A stretch of 64,000 bases of DNA from Pseudomonas sp. (GCF_030150285.1 NZ_JASLGE010000078.1:11937-75936), one strand, 5' to 3'; shown: positions 54,203-63,841, numbered from the stretch's first letter. Made by a program: numbers and translations. Notes: a model not told the origin generated them from the sequence alone.

Positions 54203-54769
54203 ATGAAGGCTCTCGACGCTTTGCTCAATCGTGTTTCTGCCCCGCGCCTGTTGGCTCCTGCGCCGACGGCCGAGCAACGCGAGCTGTTATTTGCGGCCGC
54301 TCTGCGCGCGCCGGACCATGGCCAGTTGCGGCCTTATCGCTTTTTGACCGTTGAAGGCGAGGCGCGTCACCAGTTGGGCGAGATCCTTGCCCAGGCGGTC
54401 AGTGCCCAGGGCGGCGAGGTGACAGAAGCCGCGTTGGACAAAGCCCGGGCAATGCCTTTGCGTGCGCCGCTGGTGGTGGTGGTCGTAGCGTGCTTGCAGG
54501 ACCACTTCAAGGTGCCGAAATCGGAACAGTTGATCACCGCAGGCTGCGCGGCCCATGCCATCGAACTGGCGGCTTTTGCCCAAGGTATTGGTGCGGTGTG
54601 GCGTACCGGCGAATTGTCATATTCGCCGCAGGTGGCCCAGGGGCTGGGGCTGGCAGAAGGCGAGGAAGTGGTTGCATTCCTGTACCTGGGCACAGCGCAG
54701 AATGAATTGCGTACAGCACCGAAGGTAGAGAGTGCAGCGTTCGTCAAGGCGTGGTCATCGTCTGTTTGA
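54203..54769 (+). CDS. Nitroreductase family protein (YdjA-like)
   Basis: A 188-aa FMN enzyme of the NfsB-like YdjA branch. RAPDHGQLRPYRFLTVEGEAR is the FMN-binding start, GCAAHAIELAAFAQGIGAVW the core helix and EEVVAFLYLGTAQ the end. It reduces nitro or quinone compounds with NAD(P)H; the true substrate is unknown. AGGAGGTGA, a near-perfect anti-Shine-Dalgarno match, precedes the ATG, suggesting efficient translation. Confidence 0.9.
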   Translation: MKALDALLNRVSAPRLLAPAPTAEQRELLFAAALRAPDHGQLRPYRFLTVEGEARHQLGEILAQAVSAQGGEVTEAALDKARAMPLRAPLVVVVVACLQDHFKVPKSEQLITAGCAAHAIELAAFAQGIGAVWRTGELSYSPQVAQGLGLAEGEEVVAFLYLGTAQNELRTAPKVESAAFVKAWSSSV

Positions 54770-54799
54770 TAACAACTCAACTGTAGGGGGGGCGCTCCG

Positions 54800-54819
54800 T
54801 CTTCGACGCCGCGCTGTCG
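54800..54819. repeat. 20-bp dispersed motif, copy 2
   Basis: TCTTCGACGCCGCGCTGTCG matches the copy at 48222 in 18 of 20 bases. It follows the nitroreductase stop at 30 bp. Confidence 0.5.
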
Positions 54820-54899
54820 TTCAGCAATCCTGTCCATTGCTGCGGTCACGGATACTTAAGGTTCCGGCTTTACGCCGTGTTACTTTGGTGGAGCTGTAC

Positions 54900-55030
54900 A
54901 GATCAAAAGATCACGAGCAAGCTCGTTCCCACAAACGCTGCTGCCATCCGGAGGAGCAGTTGGTCGACGCTCGTTTGCTCGCGATCTGTTGATCTTTTAA
55001 ACATCAACAGATCACCCGCCAGCGCGTTCC
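54900..55030. repeat. Cluster of three REP elements
   Basis: AGATCAAAAGATCACGAGCAAGCTCG begins at 54900. It is followed by an inverted REP at 54969-54998 (GCTCGCGATCTGTTGATCTT) and a third at 54999-55030 (CATCAACAGATCACCCGCC). They fill most of the gap between the convergent nitroreductase and histidine-kinase genes. Confidence 0.75.
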
Positions 55031-55045
55031 AATCGTCGCACGCCG

Positions 55046-56380
55046 TTAAAGGTTGGCATTTGACTCCAAAGGCAATTCCAGCGTGGCAATAAAACCGCCT
55101 TCGGGATGATTGCCCAGCACCAGCCTGCCGCCGTGGCGCTCAGCCGCGCGGCGGGCAATTGCCAGCCCCAGGCCGTGCCCCGCAGCCGTCTGGCCCGGTG
55201 CCCGGAAGAAGGGCTCGCCCAACTGTGCCAGGTACTCCTCGGCCACCCCGGGTCCTCGATCTCGCACGCTCAGTATGATGTGCTCACCCTCACGACGGGC
55301 ATTGAGTTCAATCGGCTGTCCGGGCGGGTTGAAGCGTTGCGCGTTGCGCAACAGGTTATCCAGGGCCCGCTCAATCATGGTCGGCCAGCCGCGCAGGCTC
55401 AAGCCAGGCTCGGCATTAAGCTGAACCGGTTGCTCGGGTGCGGCCAGCGAAGCGTCTTTTTGCACCGTGCTCAGCAAGGCGTTCAGGTCGATGGGCTCGG
55501 CACTGGCCTGGTCGGCATCGACCCGGGCCAGGGTCAAAATTTCGCTGATCAACGATTCCAGCCGGTCACATTCACGGGTCAGGCGCGGCCACAGCTTTTC
55601 GCGCTCTTGCGGCCCGGCGCGCTCGGCCAGGGCCAGGGCAATGCGCAGCCGCGCCAGCGGTGAACGCAGTTCGTGGGACACGTCGCGCAGTAACTGGCGC
55701 TGGCTGCTGATCAGGCTTTGCAAGCGTGCGCCCATGCGGTTGAAGTCAGTGGCCAGCACGCCAAACTCATCACGGCGCGAGGCCAGTTGCGCCAGGCTGT
55801 TTTGTTGGTAAGTGGTTTGCCCCAAGTCATGCACCGCCACGCGCAAGCGGCTGAGTGGGCGTGTGATGGACAGCGTGACCAACAAGCTGAACAGCGTGAG
55901 CACCACCAGTGCAATACCCAATGCGCTCAACGGCCAGATCAGGCTTTGTCGGTGCCAGGCATCCAGTTCTGGGTGGGGAATACGGTAAATCAGCAGGTAC
56001 GTTTCGGCGGTTTTCGGGCTGGTGAATTCGACCGTCAGGCGGCGCCACGGCAGAGGTTCATGGCCCGGTTGCTGGCGGGCCTCCCAGGCGGCCGCGCGCC
56101 GTGGAAAGGTGCCGCGAACCACGGGTTCGCCACTCTCATTGAGTACTTGAACGTCGATGTGATAACGGCGTTTGCGCCGTTCCAGAAAATCCTGTGCGGC
56201 GTCAGCCCCTTGGGTTTCGTAGCGTTGGGTCCAGTCCTGCGCCAGTGTGGCGATGCCGGGGTGGCGGCTGAGAATCCAGGTGTCCTGGTTGAGCATGTGC
56301 CCCAGCAGGATCGACAGCCCGGCGACCAAGGCAATCGCCAACCAGAAGCTGGCCAGAATGCGCCAAAACAGTGATCGCAC
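55046..56380 (-). CDS. cpxS: Cpx-type sensor histidine kinase
   Basis: A 444-aa kinase. Two membrane spans (LASFWLAIALVAGLSILLG and LIWPLSALGIALVVLTLFSLL) enclose a periplasmic domain of about 120 residues. HAMP follows, then the H box DVSHELRSPLARLRIALAL, N box LDNLLRNAQRF, and G boxes DRGPGV and GHGLGLAIARR. The start is GTG after GAGGGATTTCC. It is the third gene of the leftward RR-spy-HK group. Confidence 0.88.
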   Translation of the reverse strand: MRSLFWRILASFWLAIALVAGLSILLGHMLNQDTWILSRHPGIATLAQDWTQRYETQGADAAQDFLERRKRRYHIDVQVLNESGEPVVRGTFPRRAAAWEARQQPGHEPLPWRRLTVEFTSPKTAETYLLIYRIPHPELDAWHRQSLIWPLSALGIALVVLTLFSLLVTLSITRPLSRLRVAVHDLGQTTYQQNSLAQLASRRDEFGVLATDFNRMGARLQSLISSQRQLLRDVSHELRSPLARLRIALALAERAGPQEREKLWPRLTRECDRLESLISEILTLARVDADQASAEPIDLNALLSTVQKDASLAAPEQPVQLNAEPGLSLRGWPTMIERALDNLLRNAQRFNPPGQPIELNARREGEHIILSVRDRGPGVAEEYLAQLGEPFFRAPGQTAAGHGLGLAIARRAAERHGGRLVLGNHPEGGFIATLELPLESNANL

Positions 56381-56458
56381 GGAAATCCCTCGCAGGTTAT
56401 GGGCATAAACAGGAAAAGCCCAACGGCCGGGGGCCGTTGGGCGGGGTGAATGCGCGAA

Positions 56459-56890
56459 TTATTGCGCTTTTGGAGCTTGCTGTGCTTTCCACTCTTTGAA
56501 CTGCTTCATTTCGGCCTGACGTTCGGCGCGTTTCTTTTGCATGTCATCGAAGCGCTTTTGCTGTTCAGGCTTCAGTACGGCGCGAATATCGCTTTGGGTT
56601 TTATCGCGTTTGGCCGCGATTTCATCTTTCAGCGCTTTTTGGTCTGCCGCGGGCAGTTTTTCCAGGTACTTCTCGACCAGTTGTTTACGGTCATGCATTT
56701 GTTCGCCCATCAATTTGCCGATCTGTTGACGCTGCTCGCGGGTCAGGTCCAGTTGGCTGTAAGGGGCATCGCCGCGACCGTGGTGCTCACCGCCGTGACG
56801 TGGACCCATTGGGCCGTCACCACCAGGCATGGCCATTGCGACGGTTGGCAGAGCTGCAGCAAACATCAAAGCAATTAGAGTCTTACGCAT
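56459..56890 (-). CDS. Spy/CpxP-family periplasmic chaperone
   Basis: A 143-aa protein with a signal peptide (MRKTLIALMFAAALPTVAMA). The mature part is highly charged and helical, with LTxxQ-type motifs LTREQRQQIGKLM and LKPEQQKRFDDMQ, the hallmark of Spy/CpxP chaperones. It probably holds unfolded proteins in the periplasm and may modulate the adjacent kinase. A CpxR-box-like repeat lies 84 bp upstream. AAGGAGACACACC precedes the ATG. Confidence 0.9.
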   Translation of the reverse strand: MRKTLIALMFAAALPTVAMAMPGGDGPMGPRHGGEHHGRGDAPYSQLDLTREQRQQIGKLMGEQMHDRKQLVEKYLEKLPAADQKALKDEIAAKRDKTQSDIRAVLKPEQQKRFDDMQKKRAERQAEMKQFKEWKAQQAPKAQ

Positions 56891-56973
56891 GGTGTGTCTC
56901 CTTGAATTTCTGTTCCGGTGAATCCGGATGTGCTTAGTTTAGGGAGATCAAGGTCAATCGCTGTCAGCCATGC

Positions 56974-56989
56974 GTAAAGCTTTGGTAAA
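56974..56989 (+). promoter_or_regulatory. CpxR-box-like repeat upstream of spy
   Basis: GTAAA-GCTTTG-GTAAA, two direct GTAAA copies with a 6-bp spacer. The E. coli CpxR consensus is GTAAA-N5-GTAAA with tolerated spacers of 4-8. It lies between the response-regulator stop and the spy start, so an internal CpxR-controlled promoter for spy and the kinase is likely. Confidence 0.6.
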
Positions 56990-57029
56990 GAGGGTTTTGC
57001 CGTGAATTGACATAAAGGCCAGTACAGCC

Positions 57030-57707
57030 TCACGCGCTATAGAAGTAGCCACGGCTGCGCAAGGCGACGATGCGCGGTCGACCGTCCGGGTGCGGGCCGA
57101 TCTTCTTGCGCAGGTTACTGACGTGCATGTCCAGGCTGCGGTCGTAAAGGGTGAGTTTGCGGCCCAGGGCAATTTGCGCCAGTTCCTGTTTGTCGATGGG
57201 CTCGCCGGGCTGGCGCAGTAACGCTTCAAGGATACGACTTTCGGACACGGTCAGAATAATGTCGTGTTCATCGATCGTGACCACGCCGCGTGCGGGGCTG
57301 AAACACAGGTCGCCCAATTCCAGCTGGCTGGACACGGCAGGTGGGTGACTGCGGCGCAAAACGGCACGCAGGCGTGCGGTCAGTTCGCGGGGGTCGCAAG
57401 GCTTGGCCAGGTAGTCATCAGCCCCCAGTTCGAGCCCCAGGATGCGGTCCAGTGGTTCGCCGCGAGCGGACAACATCAACACGGGTAATTCGGGGTGGTC
57501 ATTGCGCAGTTGCTTGAGCACTTCCAGGCCGCTGCCATCGGGCAGCATCACATCCAGCACCACGGCGTCGGGGCTCGACTCGGCAAGCGCCTGGCGGGCG
57601 CTCTGGCCGTCGTGGCAGGCGCGCACCTGAAAGCCTTCCTGGCTCAGCCAACTGGTCAGAAGCTCACACAGCTCCTCGTCATCATCGATCAGTAACAGGT
57701 TACTCAT
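57030..57707 (-). CDS. cpxR: CpxR-like OmpR-family response regulator
   Basis: A 225-aa regulator. The receiver domain begins MSNLLLIDDDEELCELL; the phosphoacceptor Asp lies in AVVLDVMLPDGSG and the conserved Lys in DYLAKPCDPRE. The C-terminal winged helix contains KLTLYDRSLDMHVSNLRKKIG. It matches CpxR of Enterobacteria and P. aeruginosa PA3204. Fine orthology is inferred from context: Spy-like and kinase genes downstream. Confidence 0.9.
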   Translation of the reverse strand: MSNLLLIDDDEELCELLTSWLSQEGFQVRACHDGQSARQALAESSPDAVVLDVMLPDGSGLEVLKQLRNDHPELPVLMLSARGEPLDRILGLELGADDYLAKPCDPRELTARLRAVLRRSHPPAVSSQLELGDLCFSPARGVVTIDEHDIILTVSESRILEALLRQPGEPIDKQELAQIALGRKLTLYDRSLDMHVSNLRKKIGPHPDGRPRIVALRSRGYFYSA

Positions 57708-57800
57708 GACTTACTCAATTTAGCCGGTGCCGACGACGGGGACGCCGGCTACCGGTAAAGATACCGCAGAGCAGGGCATGGGGCCCTGCGACGTTGGTGG

Positions 57801-58100
57801 TTACGGCAGGACTTGCTTGAACGGCTTGACGATGACGTTGGCGTAAACCCCGGCCGCGATGTACGGGTCGGCGTCAGCCCAGGCCTGTGCGGCGCTCAGG
57901 GAATCAAATTGCGCGACGACCAGGCTGCCCGTGAAACCGGCGTCACCCGGGTCGTTGCTTTCGATGGCCGGGTGCGGGCCGGCCAGCACCAAACGCCCTT
58001 CGTCTTTAAGCTGAGTCAGGCGCTCAACGTGTGCCGGGCGAACAGACAGGCGTTTTTCAAGCGAGTGGGCAACGTCTGTAGAAATGATGGCGTAGAGCAT
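57801..58100 (-). CDS. YciI family protein
   Basis: A 99-aa ferredoxin-like-fold protein of the YciI family (LYAIISTDVAHSLEKRLSVR, HVERLTQLKDEGRLVLAG). The conserved His/Asp pair, thought catalytic, is in RPAHVERL and ADADPYIAAG. The ATG lies 1 bp past the stop of yciB, so the two are coupled. Confidence 0.9.
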   Translation of the reverse strand: MLYAIISTDVAHSLEKRLSVRPAHVERLTQLKDEGRLVLAGPHPAIESNDPGDAGFTGSLVVAQFDSLSAAQAWADADPYIAAGVYANVIVKPFKQVLP

Positions 58101-58101
58101 G

Positions 58102-58704
58102 TCAGTCCTCGGATTTTGTGTTGGAAGGGGCGGCGTCGGTGTCATGCAGATGGCGCGACAGATAAAAGCCTTGCGCAACCAGGAACAGCACGGTCATGCC
58201 CAGGCTGCCGAAGACCTTGAAGTCGACCCAGATGCTTTGATAGGTGAACGCCACGAACAGGTTGGCCGCGCCGCAGAATATAAAAAACGCGATCCAGGCC
58301 AGGTTCAGGCGTTTCCACACGGGGTCGGGCAGGGTCAGGGCGTGGCCCATGATGCGCTTGATCAGCAGCTTGTCGCCAATGAAGTGGCTACCGGCAAACG
58401 CCAGTGCAAACAGCCAGTTCACCACCGGCGCTTTCCACTTGAGGAAGGTCTCGCTGTGGAACGCCAGCGTCAGGCTGCCAAACACCAGGCAGGCAATCAG
58501 CGTCAGCCATTGGCTTTTTTCGAGTTTGCGCTGTTTGAAAAACAGAACGCCGTACACCACCAGGGAACTGATGATCAGCATGGCCGTAGCGCTGTAGATC
58601 CCCCCGACGGACAGGCTGTGGCCGGCGATTTCGACGACGCGGGGTTCGATTTTGTAAACGATGAAAAACAGTAACAGCGGGATGAAGTCGATGAATTGTT
58701 TCAC
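58102..58704 (-). CDS. yciB: Septation protein A / inner-membrane protein YciB
   Basis: A 200-aa polytopic protein with five hydrophobic segments (FIDFIPLLLFFIVYKI, IYSATAMLIISSLVVYGVLFF and more). The YciB/IspA family signature WKAPVVNWLFALAFAGSHFIG is in the middle. It supports envelope and cell division functions. I use GTG 58704; the ribosome site is weak. It is divergent from the PHP-domain gene. Confidence 0.9.
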   Translation of the reverse strand: MKQFIDFIPLLLFFIVYKIEPRVVEIAGHSLSVGGIYSATAMLIISSLVVYGVLFFKQRKLEKSQWLTLIACLVFGSLTLAFHSETFLKWKAPVVNWLFALAFAGSHFIGDKLLIKRIMGHALTLPDPVWKRLNLAWIAFFIFCGAANLFVAFTYQSIWVDFKVFGSLGMTVLFLVAQGFYLSRHLHDTDAAPSNTKSED

Positions 58705-58788
58705 AGTGGCAGCCAGAAGCAGGATGTGGCGGCATAATAACAAACATCAATGACAGCGAAAGCGTCGTCTAGAGGTTATTAAATCCCC

Positions 58789-59652
58789 GTGGAAATTGAC
58801 TTGCATTGCCATAGCACGGCGTCAGATGGCGCATTGGCACCCGCGGTACTGGTCGCGCGTGCGTTCGAGAAGGGTGTGCGAGTCCTGGCGCTGACCGATC
58901 ACGATACACTTGAGGGGCTCGATGAAGCCCGCGAAGCTGCTCGGGCGCTAAATATGCAACTGGTCAATGGCGTTGAATTGTCCTGTACCTGGGGTGGCGC
59001 GACGATTCATGTGCTGGGTTATGGCTTTGATACCGATGCCCCGGCGCTGGTCGAGGCGATTGCCAACCTGCATGACGGCCGCTGGCTGCGGGCTGAAGAA
59101 ATCAGCCGCAAGCTGGCACTCAAGGGCATGCCGGGCGCACTCGAAGGCGCGCGGGCCATACAGAAAGTGTTGGGGGACAGCGGCAACGCGCCTGCCCGGC
59201 CGCACTTTGCCGATTTTCTGGTGGAGGCCGGGTTCGTCAAAGACCGCGCCGAAGCGTTTCGCAAGTGGCTGGGGGCGGGCAAGCTGGGCGATGTGAAGCA
59301 GCACTGGCCCAGCCTTGAAGACACCGTTGCCACCTTGCGGGCCGCGGGAGCCTGGGTCAGCCTGGCGCACCCGTCGCACTACGATTTCACCCGCAGCAAG
59401 CGCCGCCGGCTGATTGGCGACTATATTCAAGCCGGGGGTCACGCGATTGAGGTGGTCAACGGCTATCAACCCGCCGACCAGGTGGGCAGCCTGGCGATCC
59501 TGGCGCGTGAGTTCGGTCTGCTGGTGACTGCCGGCAGTGATTTTCATGGCCCTGGAGGCTGGTCAGAAATCGGTGAGTACCGCGCGGTGCCGGATGACTT
59601 GCCGCCCTTGTGGGGGCGTTTCAAATATGACCAGCCCATTGCCAACGTCTGA
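58789..59652 (+). CDS. rnm: PHP-domain 5'-3' exoribonuclease RNase AM (YciV-like)
   Basis: A 287-aa PHP-domain phosphoesterase. Metal-binding motifs are IDLHCHSTASDGAL, LALTDHDTLEGLDEA, VNGVELSCTW, SLAHPSHYDF and TAGSDFHGPGGWS. It trims 5' ends of rRNA and other RNA in E. coli. It starts with GTG and is first of a rightward run with yciO and scpAB (13-bp gap to yciO). Confidence 0.9.
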   Translation: MEIDLHCHSTASDGALAPAVLVARAFEKGVRVLALTDHDTLEGLDEAREAARALNMQLVNGVELSCTWGGATIHVLGYGFDTDAPALVEAIANLHDGRWLRAEEISRKLALKGMPGALEGARAIQKVLGDSGNAPARPHFADFLVEAGFVKDRAEAFRKWLGAGKLGDVKQHWPSLEDTVATLRAAGAWVSLAHPSHYDFTRSKRRRLIGDYIQAGGHAIEVVNGYQPADQVGSLAILAREFGLLVTAGSDFHGPGGWSEIGEYRAVPDDLPPLWGRFKYDQPIANV

Positions 59653-59665
59653 ACAGGTATACAAC

Positions 59666-60295
59666 GTGAGTCAATTCTTCCAGATTCACCCGCAAAACCC
59701 GCAGCCGCGCTTGATCAAGCAGGCGGCTGAAATCATCCGCCAAGGCGGGGTGGTGATCTATCCCACCGACTCGTCCTACGCCGTGGGTTGCCAGATGGGC
59801 GATAAACATGCGATTGAACGCATCCGTCGCCTGCGTAACCTGGACGACAAGCACAACTTCACCCTGATGTGCAGCGACCTTTCCCAGCTCGGCCTGTTTG
59901 CCAAAGTCGATACGGGCACTTTTCGCTTGCTCAAGACCCATACCCCGGGGCCGTACACCTTTATTCTCAACGCCACCCGCGAAGTGCCGCGCCTGCTGCT
60001 GCACCCCAAGCGCCGTACCATTGGCATGCGCGTGCCTCATCACCCGATTGCCCTGGCGCTGTTGGCCGAACTGGGTGAGCCGCTGATGAGTGTGACGCTG
60101 ATTCTGCCGGGCGAAAGTGAGCCGATGGAAGACCCGTACACCATTCGCGATGCGCTGGAAAAACAGGTCGACCTGATCATTGATGGCGGGTTTGGTGGGC
60201 ACAAGGCCTCTACCGTGATCAATCTGGTGAACGATGAGCCCGAAGTGGTGCGGGTGGGCTGTGGCGACCCGACGCCGTTTATGGCTCCGGCCTGA
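59666..60295 (+). CDS. yciO: YciO-family Sua5/YrdC-like protein
   Basis: A 209-aa YrdC-fold protein. The substrate-site motifs are GGVVIYPTDSSYAVGCQM, HTPGPYTFILNATREVP and KRRTIGMRVPHHPIA. It resembles YciO more than TsaC; the activity is weakly defined. The start is GTG 59666 after ACAGGTATACAAC. Its stop overlaps scpA as TGATG. Confidence 0.9.
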   Translation: MSQFFQIHPQNPQPRLIKQAAEIIRQGGVVIYPTDSSYAVGCQMGDKHAIERIRRLRNLDDKHNFTLMCSDLSQLGLFAKVDTGTFRLLKTHTPGPYTFILNATREVPRLLLHPKRRTIGMRVPHHPIALALLAELGEPLMSVTLILPGESEPMEDPYTIRDALEKQVDLIIDGGFGGHKASTVINLVNDEPEVVRVGCGDPTPFMAPA

Positions 60296-61122
60296 TGACT
60301 GACGTAGACACGGTTGCCGCCGTAGAGCCTCAGGCCGGCGCGCAACACGAATTGCCGTTTGCGATGGTCTATGGCCAGGCCGTCATTGAAATGCCGCAGG
60401 ACTTGTACATCCCGCCGGATGCGCTGGAAGTGTTTCTGGACGCTTTCGAAGGCCCGCTTGACCTGCTGCTGTACCTGATCCGCAAACAGAACATCGACAT
60501 TCTCGACATTCCGGTGGCGGAAATTACCCGCCAGTACATGGGCTATGTCGAGCTGATGAAAACGGTGCGTCTGGAGTTGGCGGCAGAGTACTTGGTAATG
60601 GCCGCCATGCTGGCCGAGATCAAGTCGCGCATGCTGTTGCCGCGCTCGGCTGAAATCGAGGAAGACGAGGGCGACCCCCGCGCCGAGTTAATCCGCCGCT
60701 TGCAGCAATACGAGCGGTTCAAGGCCGCAGCGCAAGGGCTTGATGGGCTGGAGCGGGTAGGGCGCGATATCTTCGTGCCCAAGCTCGATGCCCCTGAGGC
60801 TCGCGCCCGCAAGCGGGTGCCGGACGTGGCGCTGGAAGAGTTGCTGATGTCCATGGCAGAAGTGCTGCGCCGCACCGACCTGTTTGAAAGCCACCAGGTC
60901 AGCCGCGAAGCGTTGTCCACCCGTGAGCGCATGAGCGATGTGCTGGAGCGGCTTAAAGGCGGTGGTTTCGTGCCGTTTTCCGAGCTGTTCACGGCCGAAG
61001 AGGGGCGCTTGGGGGTGGTGGTGACGTTTATGGCCATCCTTGAACTGGTCAAGGAGTCCTTGATCGAACTGGTGCAGAATGAGCCCTACGCGGCGATCCA
61101 TGTGCGGGCGAGAGCCGAATAA
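60295..61122 (+). CDS. scpA: Segregation and condensation protein A
   Basis: A 275-aa kleisin. The family start FEGPLDLLLYLIRKQNIDILDI is at residues 45-67. The helical C-terminal winged helix contains GVVVTFMAILELVKESLIEL. It bridges SMC heads with ScpB in chromosome condensation. It overlaps yciO by one base (TGATG), so its translation may be coupled. Confidence 0.95.
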   Translation: MTDVDTVAAVEPQAGAQHELPFAMVYGQAVIEMPQDLYIPPDALEVFLDAFEGPLDLLLYLIRKQNIDILDIPVAEITRQYMGYVELMKTVRLELAAEYLVMAAMLAEIKSRMLLPRSAEIEEDEGDPRAELIRRLQQYERFKAAAQGLDGLERVGRDIFVPKLDAPEARARKRVPDVALEELLMSMAEVLRRTDLFESHQVSREALSTRERMSDVLERLKGGGFVPFSELFTAEEGRLGVVVTFMAILELVKESLIELVQNEPYAAIHVRARAE

Positions 61123-61134
61123 AGAGCTGAATCC

Positions 61135-62091
<957 letters not shown>

Positions 62092-62098
62092 CTGCGCC

Positions 62099-62151
62099 GT
62101 AGGAGCGAGCTTGCTCGCGATCTTTTGATCTTCATTAAAACATCGCGAGCC
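62099..62151. repeat. REP element pair
   Basis: GTAGGAGCGAGCTTGCTCGC from 62099 continues through GATCTTTTGATC, and the inverse AAAACATCGCGAGCC follows at 62137-62151. It lies between scpB and the DUF1289 gene. Confidence 0.75.
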
Positions 62152-62187
62152 ATCGACCGGCTGCTCCAGCGAAGAGGTGATTTAACG

Positions 62188-62373
62188 ATGAGCAAAGACC
62201 CCTGCATCAGCGTCTGCAAGTTCACCGATGACATTTGCATCGGTTGCGGACGCTCCAAGCGTGAAATCAAAAGTTGGAAAAAACTCGACAAAGATGAAAA
62301 ACGCGCCGTGCTGGCCGAAGCGGCCCTGCGTCTGCAGGTGCTGAAAGCCACCGGCCGGCGGAAAAAGAAGTAA
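62188..62373 (+). CDS. DUF1289 small Cys-rich protein
   Basis: A 61-aa protein with the DUF1289 Cys cluster DPCISVCKFTDDICIGCGRS, expected to bind zinc or an Fe-S cluster. The tail is strongly basic (ATGRRKKK). Function unknown. I use ATG 62188 because it begins the conserved part; the REP lies just before it. Confidence 0.88.
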   Translation: MSKDPCISVCKFTDDICIGCGRSKREIKSWKKLDKDEKRAVLAEAALRLQVLKATGRRKKK

Positions 62374-62515
62374 GTGATGCGCTTCACGAGCTGCCGGTGA
62401 TGCGAAAGAGCCAATATCCGCGTATGATTCGCGGCCCTCAGCGCTCGTTCGAGCCTCGAGACCCTTTTTAAGACCTCAGGCGTTTGCCTGAATCGACACA
62501 CCGGGAGGTGCCCAG

Positions 62516-63712
62516 ATGAGTGATCTAGACCCTAAAGACAGCCAGGAAATTGGCCCAGCAGGCGAAAAACTGCAAAAAGTACTCGCCCGTATCGGCGTGG
62601 GCTCGCGCCGCGACGTTGAGAGCTGGATCAGCCAAGGCCGCATCAAGGTCAATGGCAAAGATGCCACCCTGGGTCTGCGTGTAGACCTGCATGACGCCAT
62701 CTCCATTGATGGCAAGGTGATCAAGCGCGAAGAGGCCGCCGAATCGGTGCGCCGCGTGATCATGTACAACAAGCCTGATGGCGAAATCTGCACCCGCGAC
62801 GACCCGGAAGGCCGCCCGACCGTGTTCGACAAGTTGCCGCGCCCTAAAGAAGGTCGCTGGATCAACATCGGCCGTCTGGACATCAACACCACCGGCTTGC
62901 TGATGTTCACCACTGACGGTGAGTTGGCCAACCGCCTGATGCACCCTTCCTACGAGATGGACCGTGAATATGCGGTGCGTGTGCGTGGTGAAGTGGATGA
63001 CGAGATGATCGAGCGCCTCAAGGCCGGCGTTGTGCTGGAAGACGGTCCTGCGCGTTTCACCGACATCAAGCAGGCTCCGGGCGGCGAAGGTTTCAACCAC
63101 TGGTACCACTGCGTGGTGATGGAAGGCCGTAACCGTGAAGTGCGCCGCCTGTGGGAGTCCCAGGGCCTGGTAGTCAGCCGCTTGAAGCGCGTGCGTTTTG
63201 GCCCGGTGTTCCTGAACTCCGACCTGCCGATGGGCCGCTGGCGCGAAATGAGCCAGTACGAGGTGGATATTCTCAGTGCTGAAGTCGGCCTCACGCCGGT
63301 TGCCATGCCTGAGATGAACGCCAAGAGCAAAGACAAGCTGGAGCGTTTGCAGCGTAAGTCTTCGCGCCCGTTGGCCCGTGGCGATCGTGTCACGCGCACC
63401 CTGCGCCCGGCCGAAGGCGCTGCGACTGCGCCGCGTCCAGCGCGCCAGCCACAGATCGAAGGTGAGCGCCCTGGCCGTCCGGCCCGTGATGAGGCCGCGC
63501 GCCCGGCCCGCAAGCCCGCTGGCCGCACAGACCGTGCTCCAGCAGGGCGCGGTGCCCCGGTGGCTGAGCGTCCAAGTGAAATGGGCAAGCGCCCGGCCAA
63601 GCCGGTCCGTTCGGGTCCAAAGCTGGTTGACGATGCACCGTCTGGCAAGCGCCGTGGTGCCCCGGCGGGCTCAGGCCAGCGCCCGGGCTTTGGTCGTCGC
63701 AAACCGCAGTAA
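62516..63712 (+). CDS. rluB: 23S rRNA pseudouridine synthase RluB
   Basis: A 398-aa enzyme that makes pseudouridine 2605 in 23S rRNA. The N-terminal S4 domain is EKLQKVLARIGVGSRRDVES. The catalytic segment is IGRLDINTTGLLMFTTDG with the nucleophilic Asp in RLD. VVMEGRNREVRRLWESQG is a further family motif. The last 130 residues are Arg/Ala/Pro rich and likely disordered. A GGGAGGTGCCC ribosome site precedes the ATG. Confidence 0.95.
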   Translation: MSDLDPKDSQEIGPAGEKLQKVLARIGVGSRRDVESWISQGRIKVNGKDATLGLRVDLHDAISIDGKVIKREEAAESVRRVIMYNKPDGEICTRDDPEGRPTVFDKLPRPKEGRWINIGRLDINTTGLLMFTTDGELANRLMHPSYEMDREYAVRVRGEVDDEMIERLKAGVVLEDGPARFTDIKQAPGGEGFNHWYHCVVMEGRNREVRRLWESQGLVVSRLKRVRFGPVFLNSDLPMGRWREMSQYEVDILSAEVGLTPVAMPEMNAKSKDKLERLQRKSSRPLARGDRVTRTLRPAEGAATAPRPARQPQIEGERPGRPARDEAARPARKPAGRTDRAPAGRGAPVAERPSEMGKRPAKPVRSGPKLVDDAPSGKRRGAPAGSGQRPGFGRRKPQ

Positions 63713-63730
63713 GCGTTAAGCGCACCACCC

Positions 63731-63764
63731 AAAACGCCAACCTCTCGGGGTTGGCGTTTTTTTG
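63731..63764 (+). terminator. Rho-independent terminator of rluB
   Basis: AAAACGCCAACC and GGTTGGCGTTTT form a 12-bp stem with loop TCTCGG, followed by a T run. It is 19 bp after the rluB stop. Confidence 0.92.
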
Positions 63765-63785
63765 TGCCCGAGTTTTCACCGCTGC

Positions 63786-63841
63786 GTAGGCGCGAGCTTG
63801 CTCGTGATCTTTTGATCTGGTTTTTGATTTAAGGGCCCCCT
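63786..63841. repeat. REP with conserved GGGCCCCCTT flank, copy 2
   Basis: GTAGGCGCGAGCTTGCTCGT begins the element; it runs through GATCTTTTGATCTGG to AAGGGCCCCCT. It is the inverse of 48252-48307 with about 48 of 55 identities. Confidence 0.75.
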
